From Anthropogastromicrobium aceti (GTDB lineage: Bacteria; Bacillota; Clostridia; Lachnospirales; Lachnospiraceae), in the NCBI RefSeq assembly GCF_025567095.1, contig NZ_JAOQJH010000004.1: a DNA stretch of 64,000 nucleotides, one strand, 5' to 3'. Below, one piece after another: positions 15,624-23,687 of this stretch. Both the position numbers and the translations under genes were made by a program. The notes below the pieces were generated by a model. The model saw only the letters and a list, made by a program, of their open reading frames with translations, did not search any database and was not told the DNA's origin. The stretch's first letter is position 1; each line of letters opens with the position of its first letter.

Positions 15624-17510
15624 ATGAGACTGACAGGAATACATATAAAAAGCTTTCGTGCAATCCGGGATGTCACAATTGATTCAGTGGAAAATGCCCT
15701 GATTCTTGTTGGACAAAATAATACCGGAAAATCCACGATAATAGATGCACTGCGTGTGGCATTTGGAGATATTGCGATAACAAAAAAGGATTTCAACTGG
15801 GATGGCGGCAATATTGAGATTGCGCTTACACTTGAATTGACAAAGGATGATTTGAAGCGTCTTTGCCGAAGAGGAATAATCAGCCGTTACAGAAAATTTG
15901 ATTCTTGGTTTGAAGATTTTCAAAAGAAACTGCCATCGTTTGTACCAATGTTTGAAACTGACGGTGAATCAATAAATGAGCGTGGTGAGCTGTCTTTTTG
16001 CTTTATTGCAAATAAGGATGGCAGAAAGCGCTATTTTGACGGCTTTAAAAAGAACAATCCTTATATTGAAAAGCTGCTTCCACGTATCTATAGTGTCAGT
16101 CCTGAGCGTGATATTGAGCGGCTGCAAAGTGATCTTTTGCTTCTTCGTGAGGACGCGCTGATTTCTAAAATGCGAAGTGGTTGTTGTCTGTTTGAGGAGG
16201 CAAAGACATGTGACCATTGCTTTTCATGCATTGGCTATATCAATCAGAAAAAACCAATTGAGCTTGATGCATTCGAGGCATCTAAGCTTTTAGACTACAA
16301 GCTGTACCAGATAAACCTTGAAGAGTTTTCAAAGAGTGTAAATGAAAACTTTAAGAAAAACGGCGGCCAGGATGAGATTGTCTACTCCATGAATAGAAAT
16401 GTTGAACAGATGCTTCAGGTTACAACAGAAATCGGCAGTAAGACACAAAGACAGACACATACGCTTAGTGAGATGGGAGAGGGAATGCGAAGCATTTATC
16501 TTTTGTCTCTTCTTGAAACATATACAGAGATGCAGGAACAGCTTTCAAGTATATTGATGATTGAGGAACCAGAGCTTTTTCTTCACCCAACACTGCAGCG
16601 TGTGGCTGGTGAGATTTTGTATCGTTTGTCACGAAAAAATCAGGTTGTGTTTACAACTCATTCACCTAATCTTCTTGCAAACTTTAATAGCCGCGAAATT
16701 CGACAGGTAGTACTTGATAAGCAAGGACGTTCCATTGTGCGCGACAATACGGATATCAGTGTAATATTAGATGATTTGGGATATACGGCAACCGATCTGA
16801 TGAATGTAAACTTTGTATTTATTGTGGAAGGAAAACAGGATAAAAACCGATTGCCTATTTTGCTTAAAAGATATTATTCTGAAATCTATGATAAAGACGG
16901 CAATCTGTCGCGCATCGCAATTATTACAACAAACAGCTGTACAAACATCAAAACGTATGCAAATCTAAAATATATGAACCAGGTCTATTTGAAAGATCAG
17001 TTTCTGATGATACGAGACGGTGACGGAAAAGACAGGCGAAAGCTGATAAGCCAGCTGTGTAATTATTACGAGGAGGCAGGAAAGCGCGATGTAGACCATC
17101 TGCCTAAGGTGCGTCCTCAAAATGTGCTTGTTCTGAAATATTATTCATTTGAAAATTATTTCTTTAATCCCAAAATCATGGCGCAGCTAGGTGTTGTCGA
17201 GTCAGAAAATGCATTTTATCAGACCTTCTATGAAAAATGGCAGGAATATTTATCGAGACTTTCAAGCGGACAAAAGCTTATAAGTGTAATAGGTCACGAT
17301 CTGACAGGACCAGAGGATGTAAAAGCACATATGGAAGAAATACGCATTTATATGCGCGGTCACAACATGTTTGACTGCTTCTATGGTTGTTTTAAAAAAG
17401 AAGAAAATGAACTTTTAAGCCGTTATGTAGCGCTGGCACCGCGAGAGGAATTTGCCGATATCCTCGATGCAATAGACCGTTTTGTATATTTTGAGAGTCG
17501 AAAGGTATGA
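15624..17510 (+). CDS. OLD-family ATPase/TOPRIM nuclease
   Basis: A 628-residue single-gene overcoming-lysogenization-defect protein. The start MRLTGIHIKSF at 15624 follows AGAGGTG; upstream in-frame Mets lack ribosome sites. The N-terminal ABC-type ATPase has Walker A GQNNTGKST (residues 30-38), signature region TLSEMGEGMRS, and Walker B with EEPELFLHP near 310. The C-terminal TOPRIM domain has FIVEGKQDKNRLP near 400 and RDGDGKD near 465, the expected acidic metal ligands. Proteins of this layout are ATP-regulated nucleases, and several act in phage defence. No UvrD-like helicase partner (as in Gabija) is adjacent, so this is the stand-alone class 1 type. Four Cys around residues 193-207 (CCLF, CDHCFSC) may bind metal, an uncommon insertion. 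Its role is unknown. Confidence 0.85.
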   Translation: MRLTGIHIKSFRAIRDVTIDSVENALILVGQNNTGKSTIIDALRVAFGDIAITKKDFNWDGGNIEIALTLELTKDDLKRLCRRGIISRYRKFDSWFEDFQKKLPSFVPMFETDGESINERGELSFCFIANKDGRKRYFDGFKKNNPYIEKLLPRIYSVSPERDIERLQSDLLLLREDALISKMRSGCCLFEEAKTCDHCFSCIGYINQKKPIELDAFEASKLLDYKLYQINLEEFSKSVNENFKKNGGQDEIVYSMNRNVEQMLQVTTEIGSKTQRQTHTLSEMGEGMRSIYLLSLLETYTEMQEQLSSILMIEEPELFLHPTLQRVAGEILYRLSRKNQVVFTTHSPNLLANFNSREIRQVVLDKQGRSIVRDNTDISVILDDLGYTATDLMNVNFVFIVEGKQDKNRLPILLKRYYSEIYDKDGNLSRIAIITTNSCTNIKTYANLKYMNQVYLKDQFLMIRDGDGKDRRKLISQLCNYYEEAGKRDVDHLPKVRPQNVLVLKYYSFENYFFNPKIMAQLGVVESENAFYQTFYEKWQEYLSRLSSGQKLISVIGHDLTGPEDVKAHMEEIRIYMRGHNMFDCFYGCFKKEENELLSRYVALAPREEFADILDAIDRFVYFESRKV

Positions 17511-17618
17511 AAGCCTACGGGTAATATGTTACAAAACGCGAAAAGAAATACTTTAAAAAGCAATCAAAATATGGTAAACTGATAGAGAAGCAGCAAAAGT
17601 TTTGGCTGCATGACAAAA

Positions 17619-17651
17619 AGTAAGTTAGTGTAAGTTAGGAGAAAGTTAGTA
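17619..17651 (+). repeat. GTAAGTTAG short tandem repeats around the RelQ-like ribosome site
   Basis: GTAAGTTAG occurs at 17620-17628 and 17630-17638, and a third partial copy (AAGTTAGT) at 17643-17650; AGGAG lies at the end of the second copy. Repeat slippage here would alter the ribosome-site spacing. Confidence 0.6.
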
Positions 17652-17652
17652 A

Positions 17653-18366
17653 ATGGAAGAAATCAGCGAACACCGCATAGATAAGTGGGAAACACTTATG
17701 TTTACATACGAATCTGCGCTGAAGGAAATAGCAACAAAGATTGATATACTGAACAATGAATTTATCAAAATACATAATTACAATCCGATTGAGCATGTAA
17801 CATCACGAATCAAGTCTTCGGAGAGTATTGTAAAGAAATTAAAACGCCATGGCCTGGAAGTTAATATGGACAACATGCAGAACTGCCTGAGTGATATAGC
17901 AGGCATCCGTATTGTCTGTTCCTTTACTTCTGATATTTACCGAATTGCGGACCGCATTAGCAGTCAGTCAGATATTCAAGTGCTGACCGTTAAAAATTAT
18001 ATCGCAAATCCGAAGCCAAATGGCTACAAGAGTTACCATATGGTTGTATCGGTTCCCGTATATTTGTCAACAGGACCGGTTAACGTGAAGGTGGAAATTC
18101 AGATTCGCACAATTGCGATGGATTTTTGGGCATCACTTGAGCATAAAATCCGCTATAAATTCGAGGGAAAAGCACCGCAGCATATCAATGAAGAGTTAAA
18201 AGCTTGTTCAGACATTGTAAATATGCTGGATGCAAAGATGCTTTCACTAAATGAAGAGGTGCAGGCATTGCCAAAGGTCGGCGTTGAGGAACAGCACGAG
18301 GAAAACGTCAGGATGCAGAAGATGTGGGAGGAAAATAAAATAGTAGACAAACTTCAAAAAAAATAA
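17653..18366 (+). CDS. Small alarmone synthetase (RelQ/YjbM-like GTP pyrophosphokinase)
   Basis: A 237-residue protein consisting of one RelA/SpoT synthetase domain with no hydrolase or regulatory domains. Motifs: SRIKSSESIVKKLKR (ATP site), DIAGIRIVCSF, NPKPNGYKSYHMVV, and EIQIRTIAMDFWASLEHKIRYK with the catalytic Glu and substrate Tyr/His region. It makes (p)ppGpp from GTP/GDP and ATP. The C-terminal tail is a charged coiled-coil-like helix, common in RelQ tetramers. It sits 142 bases after the OLD gene in the same direction. The ribosome site is embedded in a run of GTAAGTTAG repeats. Confidence 0.9.
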   Translation: MEEISEHRIDKWETLMFTYESALKEIATKIDILNNEFIKIHNYNPIEHVTSRIKSSESIVKKLKRHGLEVNMDNMQNCLSDIAGIRIVCSFTSDIYRIADRISSQSDIQVLTVKNYIANPKPNGYKSYHMVVSVPVYLSTGPVNVKVEIQIRTIAMDFWASLEHKIRYKFEGKAPQHINEELKACSDIVNMLDAKMLSLNEEVQALPKVGVEEQHEENVRMQKMWEENKIVDKLQKK

Positions 18367-18447
18367 TACATCAAAGCGCCTGTGTATGTTTTCTAAAAAA
18401 TTGAGAACCCTTTCAAGGGAATCATCTATTAGAAAAGGAGATTGCAT

Positions 18448-19434
18448 ATGAACATTTTGTTTTATGGTACAAAAAAGTACGATGAAGAGTTTTTTGATGC
18501 GATTTTGCCAGAGTATCCAGAGCTTTCGATTCATTATCTGGAGGCAAATTTGTCACCAGAGACAGCGGCATTAGCAGCAGGCTACGAGGCGATCTGTGCA
18601 TTTGTTAATGCTAATATTGGGGCTAAGACAGTTGAACAGCTGCATCGTCAGGGCGTTAAATTAATTTTAATGCGCTGTGCAGGCTACAACAATGTAGATT
18701 TGAAAAAGACAGCAGAGTATGGCATAAAGGTTGCACGTGTGCCTGGCTATTCACCAGAGGCTGTTGCAGAGCATGCGATGGCATTGGCGCTCACAGCAAA
18801 TCGTCATACGCACAAGGCTTATATCAAGTGCAGAGAAAATGATTTCAGCTTAAACGGACTGATGGGTGTAGATCTTTATAAGAAGACAGCCGGAATTATC
18901 GGTACTGGAAAAATTGGTATGGCGATGGCACGAATCTGCAGAGGTTTTGGCATGAGAGTGCTTGGCTATGATATGTATCCAAACCCTAATAATGATATCG
19001 AGTATGTAACTCTTGATGAACTGTTAGCGCAGAGTGATTTGATTTCACTTCACTGCCCGTTAACTGAGCAGACACATCACTTAATCAATCGTGAGTCCAT
19101 TGCGAAGATGAAGGATGGCGTAATTTTAGTCAACACGTCAAGAGGCGGTCTTGTTAATACAGAGGAGCTGATTGAAGGTATCAGAAAGGGTAAGTTTTTT
19201 GCAGTTGGACTTGATGTTTATGAGGAAGAAAATGACAAGGTTTACGAGGATCTTTCAGGCACAATTCTGCAAAGCTCCACAATGGCAAGACTTTTATCAT
19301 TCCCAAATGTCATGGTAACTTCTCATCAGGGCTTCTTTACGAGAGAGGCGCTTGAGGCAATCAGCCGCATCACACTTGAAAATGCAGCTGCATTTGAAAA
19401 GGGCGAAACACTTGTAAATGAGGTAACAAAGTAA
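18448..19434 (+). CDS. ldhA: D-lactate dehydrogenase (2-hydroxyacid dehydrogenase family)
   Basis: A 328-residue NAD-dependent enzyme reducing pyruvate to D-lactate in fermentation. Start is the ATG at 18448, seven bases after AAAGGAG; a TTG two codons earlier is less likely. The NAD motif GIIGTGKIG is near residue 150. The catalytic Arg is in VNTSRGGLVN, the Glu in DVYEEEND, and the His in TSHQGFFT. The LMRCAGYNNVDL block is characteristic of the fermentative LdhA/DdlH group rather than phosphoglycerate or glycerate dehydrogenases. Monocistronic, ending in a small hairpin. Confidence 0.88.
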   Translation: MNILFYGTKKYDEEFFDAILPEYPELSIHYLEANLSPETAALAAGYEAICAFVNANIGAKTVEQLHRQGVKLILMRCAGYNNVDLKKTAEYGIKVARVPGYSPEAVAEHAMALALTANRHTHKAYIKCRENDFSLNGLMGVDLYKKTAGIIGTGKIGMAMARICRGFGMRVLGYDMYPNPNNDIEYVTLDELLAQSDLISLHCPLTEQTHHLINRESIAKMKDGVILVNTSRGGLVNTEELIEGIRKGKFFAVGLDVYEEENDKVYEDLSGTILQSSTMARLLSFPNVMVTSHQGFFTREALEAISRITLENAAAFEKGETLVNEVTK

Positions 19435-19460
19435 ACCCTAAAAGCACAACATGGTATAAT

Positions 19461-19488
19461 AGGCTGCCGGAATCCGGTAGCCTTTGAT
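19461..19488 (+). terminator. Terminator hairpin after ldhA
   Basis: A 10-bp stem (19461-19470 with 19474-19483), three-base loop, short T tract. A TATAAT at 19455-19460 touches the 5' arm, so part of a promoter for xpt may be nested here. Confidence 0.5.
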
Positions 19489-19547
19489 ACAAATATACAT
19501 AGACAAAACATGAATAAACACTAATCAGAAGGGCGGTAAGGAACATT

Positions 19548-20129
19548 ATGAAACTGTTAGAAGAAAGAATTCGCAAAGATGGTATTGTAAAGCCAGGAAA
19601 TGTATTAAAGGTTGACAGCTTTTTAAATCATCAGATGGATATCGAACTGTTTTCAGAGATGGGAAAAGAATTTAAGAGACTGTATGAGGGTTGCCCAATC
19701 AATAAGATTCTCACAATTGAGGCAAGTGGCATCGGCATAGCCTGTATTGCAGCACAGTATTTTCATGTGCCGGTTGTATTTGCAAAGAAGACTCAGAGCA
19801 TTAATCTTGACGGTGATGTGTATTCCACAAAGATTCAGTCTTTTACACACCGCAGAATTTATGATGTGATTGTTTCCAAGAAGTTCCTTTCCCCAGAAGA
19901 TCATGTGCTGATCATTGATGATTTTTTGGCAAACGGATGTGCATTAGAGGGACTGATTGATATTGTAAAAAGCTCTGGTGCTACAATAGAGGGTGTTGGC
20001 ATTGCAATTGAGAAGGGCTTCCAGAAGGGCGGCGATTTAATCCGCGGCAAAGGTATTCGCGTGGAGTCTCTGGCAATCGTTGATGGAATGAATGCAGAGA
20101 CTGGAGAAGTTTTCTTCAGAGAGCAGTAA
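19548..20129 (+). CDS. xpt: Xanthine phosphoribosyltransferase
   Basis: A 193-residue type-I phosphoribosyltransferase salvaging xanthine with PRPP to XMP. Family features: MKLLEERIRKDGIV N-terminus, ASGIGIA, and the PRPP loop VLIIDDFLANGCAL at about 120-133. Length matches Bacillus Xpt. In many Firmicutes xpt is under a guanine riboswitch; none is apparent in the 113 bases upstream, so regulation differs here. The gene has its own ribosome site (AAGGAAC) and a strong terminator behind it. Confidence 0.92.
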   Translation: MKLLEERIRKDGIVKPGNVLKVDSFLNHQMDIELFSEMGKEFKRLYEGCPINKILTIEASGIGIACIAAQYFHVPVVFAKKTQSINLDGDVYSTKIQSFTHRRIYDVIVSKKFLSPEDHVLIIDDFLANGCALEGLIDIVKSSGATIEGVGIAIEKGFQKGGDLIRGKGIRVESLAIVDGMNAETGEVFFREQ

Positions 20130-20146
20130 TAAGAGAATAACAAATG

Positions 20147-20173
20147 AAACCCAGGGGATTCCTCTGGGTTTTA
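20147..20173 (+). terminator. Rho-independent terminator after xpt
   Basis: An 11-bp stem (20147-20157 with 20161-20171, one G-U pair), three-base loop, ending in TTTT. Confidence 0.75.
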
Positions 20174-20242
20174 CATTTGAAGCCACAACGCAAAGTGGTT
20201 TAAGAAAAATATATAAGAACAGCAGACAGAGGAAAAAAGATT

Positions 20243-20689
20243 ATGAAACTTGTAATTCAAAGAGTAAATCATGCAAGTGTGACAGTAGAGGGTAAAGTAA
20301 CAGGAGAAATTAAAAAAGGTTATCTTGTTCTTCTTGGCGTTGGACAAGGCGACGATGAGTCAATGGTGGAACGCTATGTAAAAAAGCTTCATAAGCTGCG
20401 CATTTTTTCGGATGAAGAAGGAAAAATAAATCGTTCAATCGAGGATGTAGGCGGCGAGGTGCTTGTAGTATCACAGTTTACGCTGTATGCCGACTGCAAA
20501 AAAGGTAATCGCCCAAGCTTTACGCAGGCAGGTTCCCCAGCAGAGGCAGAGCGCTTATACGAATATTTTTTAGAGGAATGCCGAAAAGAATTTGGCAAAG
20601 TCGAGCATGGTATTTTTGGAGCAGAGATGAAAGTATCACTCGAAAATGATGGACCGTTCACGGTAATCTGGGATAGCAGAGAATGGTAA
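20243..20689 (+). CDS. dtd: D-aminoacyl-tRNA deacylase
   Basis: A 148-residue proofreading enzyme that removes D-amino acids (and Gly from tRNA-Ala) from charged tRNA. Both family motifs are visible: SQFTLYADCKKGNRPSF around residue 78-94 and the C-terminal cross-subunit motif, here NDGPFTVIWDS, which has one extra residue against the usual NGPVT. Met-Lys-Leu-Val-Ile-Gln-Arg-Val start and length are typical of bacterial Dtd. Single gene, start supported by AGAGGAAAAAAG. Confidence 0.94.
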   Translation: MKLVIQRVNHASVTVEGKVTGEIKKGYLVLLGVGQGDDESMVERYVKKLHKLRIFSDEEGKINRSIEDVGGEVLVVSQFTLYADCKKGNRPSFTQAGSPAEAERLYEYFLEECRKEFGKVEHGIFGAEMKVSLENDGPFTVIWDSREW

Positions 20690-20812
20690 ATCTGTGAAAA
20701 TTGAATGAAATTTTACTCAATTGGTTTTCAAACGCATAAATTTGTGATAGAATGGATTTATGTCATTCAAAGAAAGGGAGTCCTGGACACTGAATCAGGA
20801 CAGGTGAAGGTA

Positions 20813-22072
20813 ATGAGAAGAAGATTTTTAGCAGCAGCACTCGGTATTAGCATGGCAGTAGCTATGACTCCTGCAGCAGCATTTGCAGAGGAGACAAGCA
20901 CAGAAGAGGCAACTGAGGTTGTATCAGAGGTTGCATCAGAAGATGAGACTGGTGCTGAGGAAGAATCAAGCGAAGCCGAGACAGAGGCATTTGATTATAG
21001 CGAAGGCTATGATGAAAAGGGATTTTTTGAAGGTGTGAAGGCACTTGATTATGTAACGCTGCTTGATTATTCCCATATGGAGCTGTCAGATGAAATCATT
21101 CCATCTGATGAGGCTGTGCAGAGCCAGATTGATAAGACATTAAGCTCTTATACAAAGACAAACCAGATCACTGATGAAAATCGTCTGATCGAGGATGGTG
21201 ATACTGTAAATATTGATTATGTAGGTTCTGTTGATGGTGTTGAGTTTGAGGGCGGAAGCACTGATGGAAAAGGTGCAACTGTTACCATTGGCGTAACAAG
21301 CTTTATCGATGGATTTTTAGATCAGCTGATCGGTCATGCACCGGGCGAGAACTTTGATATCAATGTTACATTCCCAGATCCATACACTAATAATACAGAT
21401 TTAAGCGGCAAGGATGCTGTTTTCAATATCACAATCAACTACATCGAAGAGAAGATAACACCAGAGTTTGATGATGATTTTATCGCTGAGAATCTGCCGG
21501 ATTATGAGAGCGCAGAGGCATATCGTCAGAGCGTCTATGACAATCTGTACAAGCAGAACATGTATAACGCACTGTTCCAGTATGTAGTAGAAAATTCTGA
21601 GATCAAAGATGTACCGGAAGAGGTTGTTGATACAGTTTACAATGAGCGTTATCAGTATTATACCTCTATCGCATCTATGTACGGTGTAGGAATAGATGCT
21701 TTCTTATCTGCAAATGGACTTGATGAGGATTCCTTCAGGGATATGTGCAAGACATATGCAGGAAACTATCTTGTACTGCAGGCCGTTATGGAAACTGAAG
21801 GTTGGGAGATGACAGCAGATATTGCAAAGGAATCTTTAAACTTTACTGATGAGGATTACGAGAAGGCAGTTGGTGTTTATGGTGAGCCATATGTAATGTT
21901 TGCAGCAAGCACTGATTATGTGTTAGGAAAGCTTTCAGAGAACGTAACCTTAGTCGAGATGGAAGAGGAGTCTTCAGAAGAAGTTTCTGAGGAGGCATCT
22001 TCTGAGGTGTCTTCCGAGGAGGTATCTTCCGAGGAAGTTTCCACAGAGGAAGCATCTTCTGAGGCAGAGTAA
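20813..22072 (+). CDS. Secreted trigger-factor-like FKBP peptidyl-prolyl isomerase
   Basis: A 419-residue exported foldase. MRRRFLAAALGISMAV...AFA is a clear signal peptide with cleavage near residue 25, and no lipobox Cys. An acidic linker follows (residues 26-60). Then comes an FKBP domain (DGDTVNIDYVGSVDG to VFNITINYIEE, about 155-220) and a trigger-factor-type C-terminal chaperone domain with ITPEFDDDFIAEN, PEEVVDTVYNERYQYY and YLVLQAVMETEGW. It ends in a Ser/Glu tail of about 35 residues. Cytoplasmic trigger factor lacks a signal peptide, so this is a wall-side paralogue likely helping secreted proteins fold (inference). An upstream Met at 20705 lacks a ribosome site and would place the signal peptide internally. 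Confidence 0.88.
   Translation: MRRRFLAAALGISMAVAMTPAAAFAEETSTEEATEVVSEVASEDETGAEEESSEAETEAFDYSEGYDEKGFFEGVKALDYVTLLDYSHMELSDEIIPSDEAVQSQIDKTLSSYTKTNQITDENRLIEDGDTVNIDYVGSVDGVEFEGGSTDGKGATVTIGVTSFIDGFLDQLIGHAPGENFDINVTFPDPYTNNTDLSGKDAVFNITINYIEEKITPEFDDDFIAENLPDYESAEAYRQSVYDNLYKQNMYNALFQYVVENSEIKDVPEEVVDTVYNERYQYYTSIASMYGVGIDAFLSANGLDEDSFRDMCKTYAGNYLVLQAVMETEGWEMTADIAKESLNFTDEDYEKAVGVYGEPYVMFAASTDYVLGKLSENVTLVEMEEESSEEVSEEASSEVSSEEVSSEEVSTEEASSEAE
21966..22069 (+). repeat. Degenerate repeats encoding a Ser/Glu-rich tail
   Basis: GAGGTATCTTCCGAGG-type units recur about every 18-24 bases and encode EESSEEVS/EEASSEVSS. They form the low-complexity acidic C-terminus of the foldase. Confidence 0.6.
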
Positions 22073-22130
22073 AACATTCTTGTATATAGGATAATAACAA
22101 AGATCATTGTCTGATTGATTACAAACAGGC

Positions 22131-22174
22131 AAAAAGCCTCGTTGGAGCGGTAAATGCTTCTTCGGGGCTTTAAA
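22131..22174 (+). terminator. Terminator-like hairpin after the foldase gene
   Basis: AAAGCCTCG (22133-22141) pairs with CGGGGCTTT (22163-22171), one mismatch or wobble, with a small inner stem; only a short T tract. Confidence 0.5.
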
Positions 22175-22227
22175 AAATGTTAAAAAGAAAAAGCGACAGT
22201 TTGGGGAAGAAAAAAAGGAGAAAAATT

Positions 22228-23622
22228 ATGGAAGAGAAAACAAAACCACAGGCAAGAACGCGGGATTTGGGAAAGGGAAGCATACCAAAACTTCTTGCAC
22301 AGCTTGCGATTCCGGTTGTTGTCGCACAGATTGTCAATTTGCTTTACAACATTGTAGACAGAATTTATATCGGACATATTCCGGGAATAGGTGCGGCAGC
22401 GCTTACTGGTGTTGGCTTGTTTGCACCAATTTTAATGTTGATAAACGCGTTTGCTATGCTGTCTGGTTCAGGCGGAGCACCAAGAGCAGCAATATTCATG
22501 GGAAAGAAGGACAATGAAACGGCAGAGAAGATCATGGCAAACTGCTTTTCATTGATTTTAATTTTTGCAATTGGACTTACCATTTTATTTTCTATTTTTG
22601 CACCAAAGCTTCTTATTTTATTTGGAGCTAGTGATGCGACGCTGCCGTATGCAGTTGAGTACGCGCGAATTTATATTTTTGGAAGTATTTTTGTGTTGAT
22701 TGTTCTTGGAATGAATCTTTTTATCACAACACAGGGCTTTTCTAAAATCAGCATGATGACTACTTTGATTGGTGCAGTCATTAACGTTATACTTGACCCG
22801 ATTTTTATTTTTGTGTTTGATATGGGTGTGCGTGGTGCAGCAATAGCAACTGTTTTAAGCCAGGCAGTTGGTGCCATCTGGGTGCTTCGTTTTTTGACAG
22901 GAGAGAAGACAATCCTGAAATTAAAGCTGTCTAACATGAAACTAAACCCGAAGGTGTTTGGACCGTGTCTTGCACTTGGTATTTCAAGCTTTGTAATGAT
23001 TTCCACAGAGAGCCTTTTGTCGATCAGTTTTACATCAAGTCTTGCCCGTTATGGCGGTGATGTGGCAGTTGGTGCGATGACCATTATCACAAGTGTGAAT
23101 CAGCTTATCACTATGCCTCTTCAGGGTATCTGTCAGGGTGGTCAGCCAATCATAAGCTATAACTTCGGAGCCGGAAACAAGGATCGCGTAAAGAAGGCTT
23201 TCTTTACTCAGTTTTTTGTGTGCGCTGCATTTACCATTGCCGGATGGCTAGTCATGATGATTGTACCACAGCTGTTTGCAGGTTTATTTACATCAGATAC
23301 GAACCTAGTAGATTACACTTCATGGGCACTTCACATTTATATGGCGGGTATATTCTCGATTGGTTTTCAAGTGAGTTGTCAGCAAAGCTTTATGGCACTT
23401 GGCCAGGCGAAGGTAAGTCTGCTTTTGGCATGCTTAAGAAAAATTGTGCTGTTGATTCCGCTTATATTTATTTTGCCGTGCTTCTTGGCAGACAAGGTAT
23501 TTGCTGTCTTTTTAGCAGAGCCAATCAGCGATATTTTGGCAGCAACTGTAACGACAATTACATTCTTAACACGTTTTGATAAGATTCTTGAAGTAGGTGT
23601 GCAGGTAAAAAAAGGTGATTGA
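22228..23622 (+). CDS. MATE-family multidrug efflux transporter
   Basis: A 464-residue, 12-helix Na+ or H+ coupled exporter of the multi-antimicrobial-extrusion family. The start at 22228 follows AAGGAG; the longer frame from 22177 adds a Lys-rich segment overlapping the preceding hairpin and is rejected. MATE features include the first-helix PVVVAQIVNLLYNIVDRIYIG block, GSGGAPRAAIFMGKKD in the first half, and QGICQGGQPIISYNFGAGN in the second. Substrates could be drugs, dyes or metabolites and cannot be told from sequence. The LacI regulator begins 65 bases after it in the same direction, but its likely targets are the downstream sugar genes. Confidence 0.9.
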   Translation: MEEKTKPQARTRDLGKGSIPKLLAQLAIPVVVAQIVNLLYNIVDRIYIGHIPGIGAAALTGVGLFAPILMLINAFAMLSGSGGAPRAAIFMGKKDNETAEKIMANCFSLILIFAIGLTILFSIFAPKLLILFGASDATLPYAVEYARIYIFGSIFVLIVLGMNLFITTQGFSKISMMTTLIGAVINVILDPIFIFVFDMGVRGAAIATVLSQAVGAIWVLRFLTGEKTILKLKLSNMKLNPKVFGPCLALGISSFVMISTESLLSISFTSSLARYGGDVAVGAMTIITSVNQLITMPLQGICQGGQPIISYNFGAGNKDRVKKAFFTQFFVCAAFTIAGWLVMMIVPQLFAGLFTSDTNLVDYTSWALHIYMAGIFSIGFQVSCQQSFMALGQAKVSLLLACLRKIVLLIPLIFILPCFLADKVFAVFLAEPISDILAATVTTITFLTRFDKILEVGVQVKKGD

Positions 23623-23687
23623 TAAAATTTCGCTCCTGTGTTAACATAAAGAAACAACAGGGAAAACAAAAGCGGGAGGAAATCGTA

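Noticed and set aside
15624..17510. Gabija-type defence system
   Set aside because: The OLD-like protein has no UvrD/PcrA-type helicase neighbour, which Gabija requires.
19484..19547. Guanine riboswitch upstream of xpt
   Set aside because: The region is only 64 bases after the ldhA hairpin and shows neither the three-way junction nor the conserved loop sequences.
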